A stretch of DNA of 64,000 nucleotides from Lepturacanthus savala (GCA_030544235.1 CM060477.1:6034934-6098933); one strand, 5' to 3'. Positions 37,261 to 50,065 are shown, numbered from the stretch's first letter. Translations and numbers: made by a program. Notes: generated by a model from the sequence alone, not told the origin.

Positions 37261-39970
37261 CATGTAAAGCACAAATCCTTATATCTCTTTGACAGCATAA
37301 ACTAGCCTGGAAAGCTGAATAATATAACTGGCAGTACAAAACCGCTTTGTTAATGCATTTCATCTTATCTTCCAAAAAAGAAGATACGTTTCTCTCAGCT
37401 GTGCAGCTGCTTCCTGTGACTAACTTTGAAAAGCTGTAGGTACAAGTTCCCCCCTCTCCAACACCCTTTGCTTTTGAGTTGATAAATATATCTTTAGAGG
37501 CGTATCTGACTCTCTCCCGAGGGCTTCAAAATCCATAAAATTAATTCCATCTCCTCCTTTCTTCCCTTTGCTTACAGATAAACCGACAAGTGCAGAAACA
37601 AGATAAAAGCCGGAGTTGTGTGGAAACGTGAAACATGAAAGGCTTCGCTTTTCCTGGAAACGCACCGCCCGTACTCTTCCAGAGGTCTGTGTGGAGTCAT
37701 GGACGGCGCTCAGCGGAGCAGCAGCAGTAGATACAGGTTGTACTTTGTGTAAAAATATATTTTTTTTTCTCTGAGAGGTGCTCGGTCCTGGGTTATTCAC
37801 TGGCTCTTCAACACTTTGGATATTTATTTGCCTGTATAAAAAAAACAGCTGCTGCAAGGTAAACAACGATCCTCATGCTTCATTTAAAAAATGGACAGTA
37901 AACATGTACAAATAATTGCACGATTTAATTCAAGTGCTCTTTGATGCCTCTCCCTTTGAGTCAAACTGTGAAAGTTCTTTTTTTGGTGCCAGGACACTGT
38001 AATAATGATTTCCAGTCCCAGAAAGAATGGCCTCTAGATAATTTCTCCTGATGCCTGAAATCACTTACAGGTGTAATTTTGGTGTTTTGCTGAAACGTTC
38101 ACTTTCAAAACTGCTGCCAAGGATTTCTTTTTTTTTTTTAAATGTGTCTCACTCTAGTTTCAAGTCACCTTAGATACTTCCTGCTATTTCTTATGGGTAA
38201 CTGGCAAATACTGCACAGTCCTCTGATCAGTGTTACTACAGGGAAATCATCACCTCCTCTCCACGGAGCTTGTCATATTGAAAGGAAAAGTAAAAGCAAC
38301 TGTATCCACAAAGAACATCCTGTTCTAAATAAAGAAATGGGGAATGTGGAATAACATTTTAACTGAAGATGGAAAAAAAAGTCTGAACTAAAGTGTTTTT
38401 CATGAGTAGAATATTTGTGTGATCTATAGGGGCTGCTATCGAAATGGAGTCGAAACAGCCTGGATGGTTAGTGCTGTCATCCATGATGAGAATATTAAAA
38501 GTACATTAGCATTTGCATAGTTGTTTTTACTTGGCTTTGAGCTTGTAAGATGTTTAATTTCCTTTTAGTAGCTTTCTTAGTCACATTACAAATTCACAAG
38601 GTATATATGTTCAAAACTAACACTTGCTCATTGTGCTATTTTTTATAAAGTGTGTGAGTCATAGGAGCTAAATGGAGCTCTGTGGATGCAATCTCTCCAG
38701 AAACCTTTTCAATGTCCCAAGCAATTCCTTTTAGAATATATAGCATATATAATATTCTGTATTTTTTTTGCAGAAAGAAAAGAAAAAACTATGGCAACAT
38801 CACAAATCAATTAAAATCCAATAGGTTAACCAAGTGTGCCTCCATGGAACATGATTAGCATTACTTCGTATTTTACAGCTGTGGGGAAACATCACAGGGT
38901 GTGACCTCTGTGGGAGGAATCTACTCACTCGCTTTTCATTTTCCACAGCTTCCTCTGTCATTTGAAATTCTCCCGAAGGCACTTTATCTACTCACACAGA
39001 AATCAAAAACATTTAGGGGACGTTTGAAACCCTCCAGTGGACTCAGCATCAAACATCCCTTCGGCAGGTTGGGGAAACAATTTAATTTCTTGCGAAACAA
39101 TCTGTAACATTTGCAATCAAATTCAGTCTCATTCCATTCCTGCCTCTTTCTTCCCATTTCAAAAGAATCGCACGCACCTCTGTAGAAAAAAAAACAAAAA
39201 AACAGTGGATGTTTGCTGTGGTGTAAACAATGGTAAGAATAGAACCTGATACAGAAAACAATCAGTGAGAGAGACGTGTGGCATGCAGGTTATAATTAAA
39301 ACAGCAGTCCTATCACAGTGTGGAAAGCAAACCTCTTATTGTCAGCAATAAACTCCAGTGACTGGATTCAACAGGGAGGAAAATACTTCAATTTCCAATG
39401 TGAGTAGTGCAGGTACCAATGATTTAAATACATCAGTTTGAAAGTTGTGTTGAATGTCTTAAAAAATGGAAAAGCTGCATCCATATACTTGAATCTATAG
39501 ATTAAATTTGCTGTGTTCATATCTGAAACCAAAGGCACTTCACACAATTTCAGCATATGCAGTGATGCCCTTATGAGCTAATGACAACTGACTCATTCAC
39601 AAATCTTATAAAAAAAATCAAATAAACAACAAGGCCTTTTTCAGGCCTTTTCCTAAAGAATTCTCATAACTTCAAAAAGTATTTTAAAAGGAGCATGCGA
39701 TTTCCCTCTTGCACAATTCAGACAGAACACGGGAGATGAGCAAAATATTTTTCTTGCATACTGTCTTGTCTGCTCAGGCAAACTCACTGAACGCTGGGAA
39801 ACACAACAGTCTTCTTTTGATCTATAGTGCTTATTAATTCAATCTGCCTGAATGTCTGCTGTTGAACGCTGCCTGTTTAACATATCCTGGTGGAGGGGAA
39901 AAAAAATCAGAGCGTGCTCTTTGTTTTGTTTTATATGAGCACTTTTCACCCCTGATGACTAGGCAAGCAT
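37261..39970. other. Intergenic, no gene recognised
   Basis: AT-rich DNA. A - strand open frame of 148 codons at 37420..37866 shows no domain, signal peptide or membrane segment and is not called. A T-run lies at about 38130..38139. Nothing else is supported. Confidence 0.4.
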
Positions 39971-39978
39971 CTCGATAT

Positions 39979-40199
39979 GTGGTTCTCTTCTTCTTATCTT
40001 TTTCATGTTAAGGATCCCTAAACTGGCGCAAATTAGACCACGGACCTCCATTTGATAGGATTTTGTCCCAGGGTTCCCATCTGATAAGATTTTTGCTTTT
40101 AGATATTAAAGAAAGTGTATAAAACTAAGAAAAATGTCATTGTGTTACTTATGGATGGATTTATAATTAAAATAAACGATTACCCACTTTGAGAACCAC
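39979..40199. mobile_element. Short element with 9-bp inverted ends
   Basis: GTGGTTCTC at 39979..39987 is the exact reverse complement of GAGAACCAC at 40191..40199. The interior carries 'ccacggacctccatttgatagg' and 'tcccagggttcccat', which resembles a known fish short element beginning 'agtggttctcaaac'. It is non-coding, and target duplications are not clear. Confidence 0.5.
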
Positions 40200-40203
40200 T
40201 GGT

Positions 40204-42230
40204 CTATTGTACCAAAAGATCTCAGAATGTGACTCACTCCTCTAATGATAGTGCTTCAGCCAGCTGGTGCTGCATTTACACTCAGATTTGGTCAACCTAT
40301 AATTCAGAATCAGCTCTGACACAGAGGGATTCTGCTGCATGTTCAGTTAACTTCCTTCATGGAGATATATGTGATGAGTGCTTACTTTTTTGTAGATAAT
40401 AGGCCACATACTGGACAATCTGAGCCCTCTGAAACATAATTATCACTGTTAGACCATAAGAATGCTTCAATCAATATATTATAAGGCACAATGTGAAATG
40501 TTTATTGTTCATTGTGAAGTATAACGCTGATATGAGAGCAGCTCTGCTTAACATGATGGTGACTGCACAAAGAAAAGTGTACTCTGATGCATTTTGCAGC
40601 TTCGAGAGCACCGCAGCTTCAGAATTTCTGAGTGGCTCCTGGAGAAATCGCCCACACTCTGTGACTCAATCTGTTCACCTTTGCTTTGAGTTACTACAGG
40701 GAACTTTTACCTAGTTAGTTAAAAAACAGTCTCTGATGCCTCTGGTGCACCTTTTTAACCGATATCATCAGCGAGAGAGATTATGTATTTATTCTAAATG
40801 CCTGTGCTCGAATCAGATTCCCTGCAAAGAGTGGTAGCAATCAGGAAGGGAATGAGAGGAATAATACGTCAATCAGAACATTATTTTCTGATTATTTCAC
40901 AGCAGTTATGTTCCAAAGCATAAATAAACACCTCCACACATCTCTGCACAATCCGGCGGGAATTCAACACTAGATGAAAGTTCCTTAACTCAATTCCTCA
41001 GCAAATTCTCTCAGGTTTTAATTTTTTCCTGTATTATAATATAACCAGGGTTCCCTGCAGTGCTTTATAGTTAAGGCGGCCACCTCTACAACAAATGCCT
41101 CCCGCCTCGCCTATGTCTTTTGAAAAAGAAAGAAAAAAAAAAATTCTGCATCCCCGCATGTAAAAGTAGGCTAAAAAAGGGTTGCATCGCAATCAGGCTG
41201 AATAGTGGCATCTGTTTATTTCAGTATGTTACAGCACCGTATGTCATCTCCTGTGCTGCGAAGCTAATTATCAGACAACTGGACTGCATAGCCTATCCAC
41301 CTAAATGAAGGTTAGCTAACTATTCATCTACACTTAGCATTTGAACTGAGGGTCCTATCAACTTCGTGCCCAAATGCTCAGTTTTTAAGCTAGGCTATCT
41401 ACCTTATCTAGCTATCTTAGTTTGTCATCAAGGCTGATCCATATGTTTGCACATCGCATGGCTTTGGTACGTTTGACAATTAAAAATGTTTTTTTCTAGT
41501 GTAGAAGTGAATGGAAACAAATAACATAATAATAATAATAAAATATCAGGCTATTTTCTTTATAGAAGTCATCCTACTTCACCATCTGTGCCGCCGCCTC
41601 CTCCACCACTTAACTTGTTTAACTTAACATAACTTAAGATAGTTGCTTTATACCAATTATAATACTTTATACCAATCAGCCATAATATACTGTAATGATA
41701 TATTGCTATTATTGGCAGTAGTAGTTGTAGTAGTAGTAGTAGTAGTAGTATTTAATAGGAAGGGTCATAGAGAGCAAGCTATAAAAAGCTACATATAAAA
41801 TCAGTATGGTACAGTACACATCGAGTAAGTTTACAATGGACATGCTAAAGAAATCAATATAAGTGGCAACATCAATTCCAAGAAAACACATGCATTCACA
41901 CTGCTCTGTCAGCCGAAAGAGACCTGCACTTGTGTTGACTGTAGTATTTAAAAGCCAGTTTCCCAATCTCAATAATGTAATTTAGCGTCATGATTTTCGG
42001 GGACCAAATAGGAGCCTGGTGCAGGATCTAATGATATGAAACTCTGCTCAGTGAAATCGCTGTGGGAAGCTGGGAGTCCAGACAGATACATAGAGTGAAA
42101 CAGAATGTGAGTTGATGTGATCAGGATGGTTTTGCCAGGCAAAATGCCTGCCACCCAGCTTTCTCATACAGTAGACACCGAGGCGTTCTAAAGCCATCCC
42201 CAGTTAGGAACCTCGGAGAAAAACACAGAG
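40204..42230. other. Intergenic with microsatellites
   Basis: No gene recognised. It contains an ATA run at about 41524..41541 and a TAG array at about 41716..41750. A degraded repeat-like patch lies near 41030..41110. The frames seen on the - strand across the TAG array are low-complexity tyrosine runs and are not real. Confidence 0.45.
41716..41750. repeat. (TAG)n microsatellite
   Basis: A near-perfect TAG trinucleotide array with one TTG variant. Confidence 0.9.
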
Positions 42231-42274
42231 GAAAAGAAACGTTGCTTTTAAGAAAGGCCATCCTTCCTTTCTGA

Positions 42275-45207
42275 TTTATTTGTCATTACATTTGAACATG
42301 TCTTTATTTGCACTATGTACAAGTTGCCTTCACACGAAAAAATATCCCAGAACAGAAATGTAATAAAAGAAAGAAAAAATAAAAGAATCTTCTTTAATAT
42401 CGGCGTAAGGGCACGACACAGAGAGAGAGCACTACCACTCTGGCATTGAGGAATGCGTCTACATCAGGTCATCACAGTGAGGAAAAATTAAAAAAAAAGC
42501 ATTGAAAACCACATACTGCTGTGACACATCGCACAATACCAGATCGCCAAAGAAGCCGGATAAAAAACACATCATTTGAATGGCACGCTACGCAACACAA
42601 AGTTCATCACTATCAGCGATAAAACGTTCTCCAAGAGATGAAAGCAAACATACAGAGCCTTTTTAAGTTTAGTTACAGTGATAGTCATGAGGCGTGCGCA
42701 CACCGCTTGTGGTATCATGATTTAGCACAGGGACATATGGTCAGGAGGGATCAGAGGTTATAAGGCCAAACACAGAGCGTACTAACCAGGAATAATGATC
42801 TTTTCAGATGACCAGAAACTCAATGAGCTGCAATCAATCAAAAGACGACTGGAGATTTAATCACAAAGAAAAGAGAAAAAAAAAACTTGAAGACCTAGCT
42901 GTGGTTTAATTTAAGCAAAGCACACTTGGAAATATCCCCCTGTGGAGAACACGGGCAATAATCACTCTTCATTAGCACAAGAGGACGGACTTACATGTTT
43001 ATTATAAAACGCTCACAGGGCCGGGGATGTGCAAATGGATTGTTTACTTGCACGGACAGCACGCAGTGACACTAAATGTGGCTTATTAGTGAAATTAATG
43101 TGGTTGTGCTATTTCAGGGCTATGCTCCAGAGAGTACACATTCCTTCAGAAAAAAAATCCATTATGGCGAGCTAATTGTGCGCCATAAATGTCAGGTATG
43201 ACTAATGCAGGACCTGTGCAGGGAAACTTAATGTATAATGTCACCTCCTGAGGCTCCACTGCTTGAACTAGCATCTGCTCGGCTTAAAGGCCCCATAAGA
43301 TAAAAGAGACATTTTCCCAATTTTTAATCTTGTGTCACTGGATTAATTATTCATGTATCTATAAATGCCAAATCTATGTAAGAATTAAGTATTTTTTATA
43401 TACATATACTTTAAAATCGATCAAAATCCCTGCTTCTTTCTCTTCCTGTAAAACCCTTTCATATATTTGGTTACCCATTCTGCACTTAGGGGCATTTACA
43501 CAAATTCATCCAATGTGTTACTGTTGTTATCGTGGTTCAATCGAATGTGAGGATTTGATTTAAATCCCTTTTGAAACTATTCAAACAAGCAAATGATTTG
43601 TTTCACTGGGTAATACGTCACTAAAGACTCTCCGAAGGCTGTTTAATGGGGGCCTTTATATTTTACAGTGCTAAGCGAAACCCAAACCAAAACATCAATA
43701 AGCCCTTGATAGAAAGATTCTTGCATGGCAGTTCCTTGAAAATGTCCACGAGTAAACAAATAGAAACATCTCAGTGTTTCTTGTCTATAGAACGCTCTTT
43801 TGTTTAAATAGCTGAATTGAGGGATGGGAGTTTGAGCATTGCGCAAAATATGATCCCCTTTGTAGCCTGATCAATTTTAAATTAGGTGTTTTTTATGGTC
43901 TGACAAAGAAACAAGTTCTAAATCCAATCAATCATGCGTAGCAGTACTGCTGGCATAGCTAGAGTCATGCAAAGAATAACTGATCACAGCTGAATTCAAA
44001 GCTGTCAGGCTGCGACTCTTTTGTTAATATGTGCGGCCCCAGGAGATGAGGCCTGCCTTTTAATGACATTATCTACCTGATTTATAGCATCATCATCATC
44101 CTCCTCCCACCCTTCTTTGTTCCTTTCACTTTTCCCGGACGTGGCGAACGCATGAGACGCCCGGCACCGTGAATTTTGGACCATCTGGCTGCTGCACATC
44201 CGCGTTTTCCTTCAAAGGCTGTAAATGAACATCCCTCAGAGATTAATCAGAGTGCCGTCTGACAGCGGGGAGCACGAAAAGACAAACATAAAGACAAAGC
44301 ACACTCGTATTTATGTAGGCAGACCACATCCCGCCATGATTTAGTTAGATCTTGGACTGGTGGAGAGCGACGCCTTTTCAGAGGTAAAAGCACAAGCTTG
44401 AGATTCTTGGAATTCATGCCTCGGCGTCGTTCGATGAGAAAGGAACAGTCACTGCAAATCTTTGTAATTTCATACATTTTAAATCTCTCAGAGTTTTATT
44501 CTTTAACGATGACATCAGTAGTGTCAGTAGTTCTGTTTTTTTTTGTCTCATTTTAATTTGGAAAGATTCTCTGGTAATGAAAGCACTTCTTTGTGACGAT
44601 TGATTAACTTGGTACATTAAATACAGTCCCGGATGGCGAACTTGAGATGACAGGAGGAGACGCCTCAGGGAGGCTCCAGGTTTTACTGCAGATGACATAC
44701 ACGTAGGTTTGAGTGTGACTTTGTGTTCATTTTCTAACTCTTGTTTGACCTCTGCTAATCGTTCGAGTTTTAAGCAACTTGTGTTATAGTCTCAGTTTTT
44801 TTCCTCCTCGAAGATTCTGCAGGGGTCTTTGCGAGCCAACCGTAAGAGGATGAAGCCGACAGGGATTTATGTTGATGGGATGCAAACCGGGCTCCAACAT
44901 GGAATACTTCCATTACTCAAACCCCACCGCCTGTCTCCAAAAACAAAAACCAAAAAAACAACTTAGTCTATCCCCAATTCCCCCTCTTCTCGCCCTCCAT
45001 CTTGACCTCTCTCCAGTCACTGTGCCTAATCTCGGCTGACAGAGGGCCTGTGGGGAGAGAAGACGGGAAAGAAAGGAAGGTGGAGGGAAAAAAAAAACTG
45101 TACACCCCCAGAAAACCTTCCTCCAAACCTGCACGATCGATGCCATTTTTCCCAGGAGCTCCTCTTTCCCGGGCTCCCTGGAGTTTGTGGAGGGTTAAGA
45201 GCGGCTG
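42275..45207 (-). other. syndig1l: Downstream region or possible long 3'UTR of syndig1l
   Basis: This is sequence after the syndig1l stop on the - strand. Reverse-strand AATAAA signals occur at 44500..44495 and, as a pair, at 42308..42303 and 42280..42275. Brain-expressed genes often have long 3'UTRs, so the transcript could end at either place. The stretch at 42930..43230 looks unique, with TGTTTAC (43041), TAATTG and CCATAAA-type cores, and may be regulatory instead. The true 3' end cannot be decided from sequence alone. Confidence 0.3.
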
Positions 45208-45366
45208 CTATATGTGTCCTGGTTTCGAAAGGTATGCGATGAGAGCTACCACCACCCCCACATACACACCGGTGCCTATAGTGATGGAGAGCGCAGCCAG
45301 GAACAGAGCGCGTCGGGAGGCTATGTTGGCCATCGGGAAGTCACCTTTGTGCACCGCCTTGGTGGT
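45208..45366 (-). CDS. syndig1l: SYNDIG1-family protein, last coding exon
   Basis: The acceptor CTTTTCCAG ends at 45367 on the - strand after a pyrimidine-rich tract. The exon starts in phase 0 and encodes 52 residues ending in SKPGHI and a TAG. Visible features are a K-G-D-F turn, an A-S-R-R-A-L-F-L-A stretch and a C-terminal hydrophobic helix of about 20 residues (S-I-T-I-G-T-G-V-Y-V-G onwards). This is the C-terminal half of the CD225/dispanin-type membrane domain shared by SYNDIG1, SYNDIG1L, PRRT and IFITM-related proteins. Known for the family: type II-like neuronal membrane proteins; SYNDIG1 associates with AMPA receptors at excitatory synapses, while SYNDIG1L (capucin) is a striatum-enriched, Golgi-associated relative. 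Choosing syndig1l over syndig1 rests on adjacency to vrtn. Confidence 0.88.
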   Translation of the reverse strand, partial: TTKAVHKGDFPMANIASRRALFLAALSITIGTGVYVGVVVALIAYLSKPGHI

Positions 45367-46167
45367 CTGGAAAAGAAAGCAAGACAAAAAAGAAAAAAAA
45401 AAGTCAGGGACAGATTGGGGTCCTCTAGAGAAAGAACTCATTTTCCAACAAAAATCCACAATTACAGGAGCTGTTCATAATTTCTATGGCAGTGCGAAAA
45501 TGGAATTTGTGGGGGGAGTGGTGATATTGTAGCAGCAGCTCGGTGTAACCCAGGAGAGCTCATCAAAAATGGCAATTAGAGTGAAAATGTCAAGGACTTG
45601 AGGTTATAGTCATATCAGCTGCTAGTGCTGAATGATAAATGGCAGCAGATTTATCTAAATTTGTCATTAAAAAAAAAAAACTTAAAAAAGAGCAGCAGCG
45701 ATTCAGCTATAAAACAACAATCTTGCTAGACTCAAGTAAACAAGAAAAAATGTCAACAACCTCTTTAGATTCACAAGTGATAGCAAAAGGTTATTTGCGT
45801 GCTTGTTTTGCATAGACAGGTTTAACCCATTTATAACATGGCCCAGTTACTGTGTGTTTAAAGTTTTACTGTGTATTATATATGCCTCAGTGGCGGCCTT
45901 GTTGTTCTGTTTGTTGTTTTCTTTGGTGGAGGTGGGCGGAGTCACCATCACATCTGAGCAGAGTCTGTTGCCCCAGCTACAGTAGTCAAGATTTTCTTTT
46001 ATCCAAATATTTTTATCAAACCGATCAACAAATATCTGAGACTTCACGAGACTTCAACATGAATACGATCTGCCTAAAAGCCTGCGAATGGTCGATAAGA
46101 AACTGACCATGTGCAGTGCAACGTCGTAGTGATTCAAAAACACAGGATGTACGCGGATTATATGATA

Positions 46168-46587
46168 ACCTACCATTCAAAAGTCACACTTTTATTTACC
46201 ATCATGGGTTGTAAAATAAATAGAAAATATAGTCAAGACATTGACAAGGTTCGAAATAATGATTTGTATTTGAAATAATAGTTTTTTTTTTCCTTCAAAC
46301 TTTGCTTTCGTCAAAGGAAGGTCAGTTTTATAGCTTCTCTAACCAGCTAAACTGTTTTCAGCTGTACCATTAGAACACTAGAATGATAGTTGCTGGAAAT
46401 GTGCCTCTATACACCTATGTAGATATTGCACCAAAATCCAAACATTTGCAGCTAGAATAGTCATTTACCACATTAGGAATGTATAACATGTATTTCTCAT
46501 TAGTTTAAAGTTATCTTTAAAAAAAACAGTGCTTTTCTTAAAAAATAAGGAAATTTTTAATAGACCCCAAAATTTTGATTGGTAGTG
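46168..46587. mobile_element. Tc1-like element, internally deleted, with TA duplications
   Basis: The ends are CCTACCATTCAAAAGT on the left and TTTTGATTGGTAGTG on the right, decayed inverted copies of an ACACTACCGTTCAAAAG-type Tc1 terminus. TA dinucleotides flank both sides (46166..46167 and 46588..46589). The interior has only the two subterminal regions: 'tagtcaagacattgacaagg' onward on the left and 'cattagaacactagaatgat' onward on the right. From memory of full-length relatives, the transposase gene belongs between 'cgtcaaag' and 'gaaggtcagtttt' near 46315 and is missing here. The 420-bp copy is therefore non-autonomous. Confidence 0.72.
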
Positions 46588-48610
46588 TATGTGGATCTTA
46601 AATGAAGCTGTAAAGCTGCAAATGATATCAAAAGTATGATAAGAGTACAGACATAACCTGAGACATGTCCGCCATCTTTATTGTTTTAAACAGAATGTGC
46701 GAGTGCGACCAACATGTTGTCTGAATCCAAAAAAAAAAAATCCGGATTGAGGTTGCCCTCCACTTATTTATCTGGTTTGACAAATCTCCGGATGAGTGCT
46801 GTGTTGTTGTGGTTCAGAGGCCGAATTAGATAGAAAAGTGTGTGGATAAAACAATCTAGATTGAAATAGTTAGGGCCTGAGTTGAGAGTCTACAAAGCTG
46901 AGCTGCTTCCTTTGTTCAGTCTCTTCTCTGACCTGCAGTCTGCCACAGCCTGTTTTGATTTTCCAGTTAGGATTCTTATCCTGTCAAACTCACACATGCA
47001 CACTTGTACTTTAAAAAAAAAGATGTAAAACGTTCTGCTTAAAGATCCCCTCCAGGCATTTTTAAGATCCAATACGCTACTTTGAATAATAATTGGTGCT
47101 TGATAAGGATTTGCCACAAAAAAAGTTCAACTATCTTGTTAAAATCTCTCTCTATCTCAATCTCCCTCATTAAAAAAATGCCAGACTCTATGAATAAGCA
47201 ATTAAATTTAATTCCTAAAGTTTTCCTGTTGGACACAAGACGTCTTGTAGGAAACAATATAAAAACAACTGAAAATCCTGATTGTTATTGGAACAGTGTC
47301 ACATCACTGATAATATCACCAACCAAATCATTAAATTGTGTTAAATGATTTTTGCCTTTAGTAGAGGAGTTAAGAATCATTTTACTGCAAGTTAAGACAC
47401 AAATGCCTGCTTTGGTATAAATGTACCTGAGCATAGGAATAAATTTATCTAAAGACAGAAGTCAGATCACGCTTTGTTTCAGAGATACACGTTTTTTTTT
47501 TGCCCAAAATCGCTGCCGCCATCACACTAAAGCCCATAATTTTGCTAATATAATGATAATTAATTACAATAATGATTTAAACTATAGCGAATTTGCTGTG
47601 TAACTGTACATTATTAAGGTCAATGAAACCAAATAGGTATCAAGTCTATAAATTCAATTGTTTTATCAATATCAGGATTTTAAAAGGGCATCGAAATAAC
47701 AACAGAATGTTAGAAGAACTATGTAATAATAATCTGTTATTATAATAATAATACCTATATTTACAGTTATATTGGGACACAATGACAAGTTTTAATACTA
47801 AGACAATTTTCAATCAAAAGAATGTTATATGTATGTTTATCTCCTGTGAAAAGTTATGGGGTTTTAGTGTATTGGTGTATTGTTGGTGGCCATTTTGAAA
47901 AAAAAAAAATGTGTATATCTCTGATTTGTCTCTTTGGATGAATTTATTCCGATGGTCCTAAGGGACTTTTACAACAAAGCAGACATATGTGTCAGAAAAA
48001 AAAAATGTCCCTCAACTCATCTACTACTTGTGTCATGAATTTGTCATTTGACATGAAGTTACAAATGTTGGAACATTAAACAAAACACTATCTGTTGTTT
48101 TGAATCATGTGCACCATTGATTTAGTTCAAATCAGGTGTGTTTGTACAGACTAATAATCACAAATCACAGATTTTCCTCAGAAGGTTTTACAGTCTGTAC
48201 AGCAACACAATCACCTGACCTTAGGCCCTCCATTGGAATAAGAAAGAATACTCAGTTCTAATCTAAAAATGTCAATTACAGGCAAATTCCGCCTCCATTA
48301 TCTTCTGTTCTTCTTACATATTAATTAGAATCATTTATAATTTGATGCAATTGCTGAATCGCAATTACAATTTATTGTCAGGCTATTGTGCTGCATCTAT
48401 GCCAGCATAGTTTGAAATATAGTGTGAGTGTGTGAAATGACCCTCATTATTCTGTTGAATCTACTCTAATAGTGATGGCACTGATGTTTGAGTGAGACTA
48501 AGTAGGCATCAAGGTCAGTACTCACTACTCTGAGCTCATAAAATCCAGGCCCATTCAGTTTGGGAGTGAGTCACTGTACAATTTATGATGACTTTATGGT
48601 AAAAGTAAAT

Positions 48611-48809
48611 GAGCTCCATTTGTATAGTGCCTTTCCCGTCTTTAGAATACTCAAAACACTTAACACTTATTGTTCATTCGCCCGTTCACACAGATCCAGA
48701 CACTGATGGCTGTGTCTGTTATGCAAGGACAAGGAGGAGCCGGGAATTAAACCACCACGCTTCTGATTGGTGGACTGTTCCAAGACCCAGCCTGTTCCTT
48801 ATTCAATAA
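48611..48809. repeat. Dispersed fish repeat ('tatagtgcctttc...caaaacacttaacac')
   Basis: The phrases 'tttgtatagtgcctttcccg', 'aatactcaaaacacttaaca', 'cattcgcccgttcacac' and 'ggagccgggaattaaaccac' occur in the order of a very common teleost repeat. It is non-coding and the copy is moderately diverged. Confidence 0.55.
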
Positions 48810-48840
48810 GAGGGATTGTAACACTGACTAGTGACTTTGT

Positions 48841-48950
48841 ATGGAACTGTATGTTTTCTTTCCAGGTTCTCCGCCTTCCTCCTACAGTCCAAAGACATGC
48901 TTAGGTTAATTGGATAGTTTCACGTTAGAGACTAAAATTCTCAGCTGTAA
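48841..48950 (+). repeat. Dispersed fish repeat fragment ('ccgccttcctcctacagtcc')
   Basis: The segment 'aggttctccgccttcctcc' followed by 'cagtccaaagacatgctt' and 'ggttaattgga' is a recognisable fragment of a repeat seen throughout fish genomes. A reverse-oriented decayed relative lies at 20290..20425. It abuts the preceding repeat, suggesting nesting or a composite. Confidence 0.5.
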
Positions 48951-48981
48951 CATGTGGACGTTCCCTTAGAGGAGCTAGAGT

Positions 48982-49321
48982 TAGGGAGTCAAAACTCAGA
49001 TTAGTTCATGAGCCACATTGAGCATAATTTGATCTCAAGTGGGCTGAACCAGTAAAGATTACAATATAAATAACAAAACCTCAGTTTTTCTATATTTAGC
49101 CAGTCTACTCAAGAAATCTATCTCCTGCCTTACAAATCATTTACAAATCAAAACTAGAAATATTTTATCCCCTGAGGCCTGAAAAATTCATACTGACTTC
49201 AAATTTCTGAGAAGAAACAAGAACTGGTCCATTTTTTTCACACTTTGTACATCCAGTGGGCCTGATAGGACCCTTTAGTGGGCCGGGTTTTGGCCCCTGG
49301 GCCACATGTTTGACACCCCAG
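48982..49321. mobile_element. hAT-like MITE, about 340 bp
   Basis: The left end is TAGGGAGTCAAAACTCAG and the right end is ATGTTTGACACCCCAG. These are mutated inverted copies of a CAGGGGTGTCAAACTCA-type end. Interior phrases such as 'aatttgatctcaagtgggc' and 'ggttttggcccctgggccac' match a fish-wide non-autonomous element that I recall. It is non-coding, and target duplications are not clear. Confidence 0.6.
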
Positions 49322-49569
49322 GATATAACACTTTTGGCATCCTGAACTTGAGAAGCAGCTACAAAATAACGGTTGGAGGATGTTATCTGCACCATTTTCT
49401 TTGTATTTATAGAGATGTTTTCACTTTTTTAAAAAAAGGGAAAAATGTAATGTAAATGTTTTCATCAATAATTTGTAAAACTGTTTAAAAAAACTCTCTT
49501 ATTAATATTTTCAGCATTTAAATGAATCTCATGAAGACAGATGCAAAGAATGATGTGTTAGTCTATGAA

Positions 49570-50065
49570 TATTGCATAGGCTTGGACCAATATCAAGAAA
49601 TTAATATAACAATATAGTTCAGCCCAAATATTACGATACACAATATTCCTACGGGAGTTTAATTAGGACATCTACAATAATATATTTGTCTAGTTGTATT
49701 TTATATTTAAGGTATTTTCTCTGCCTCTGCAGCCTTGATTTAAAAGAGGTGAGGTTTGCAGCCGACCTGCAGACCTTTTCTGGGAGTTTGTTTCAAATAT
49801 GTGGAGCATAAAAAACTGAAAGCTGCTTCTTCATAAAGTTTTATATGAACACACACCGGGGTACATTGTAGAGTAAGCAGAGCAGTGGAGTTGAATTTGC
49901 TGCAGGGCAGCACTGTGCAAAACTGACAAAAACAAACAAAAAACATATAATTAAAGAAATAATATAAATAAAAGATATTTTTGATATTATGTAAAACATT
50001 GCATATGGCTGAAATATGGCAATATTTTGATATATATCGAAAAATGGCCTAATATTGGACTAATA
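49570..50065. repeat. Dispersed repeat with retroelement-like interior
   Basis: The outer parts are AT-rich ('aatataacaatatagttcagccc' on the left, 'gatatatatcgaaaaatgg' on the right). The middle contains 'ctgggagtttgtttcaaatatg' and 'gtggagcataaaaaactgaaa', phrases common in a fish repeat usually linked to the 'gtttatttgtatagcac' family. It may be two nested elements. No intact frame. Confidence 0.45.

Noticed and set aside
37420..37866. 148-codon - strand open frame
   Set aside because: Mixed composition with no signal peptide, membrane segment or recognisable domain, and no splice context. Not supported as a gene without transcript evidence.
41709..41972. - strand frame with a tyrosine run
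   Set aside because: The tyrosines are the translation of the TAG/CTA microsatellite and not a protein feature.
45002..45532. 176-codon + strand open frame
   Set aside because: It is antisense to the last syndig1l exon and its flanks; the - strand frame has clear family motifs and correct splice sites.
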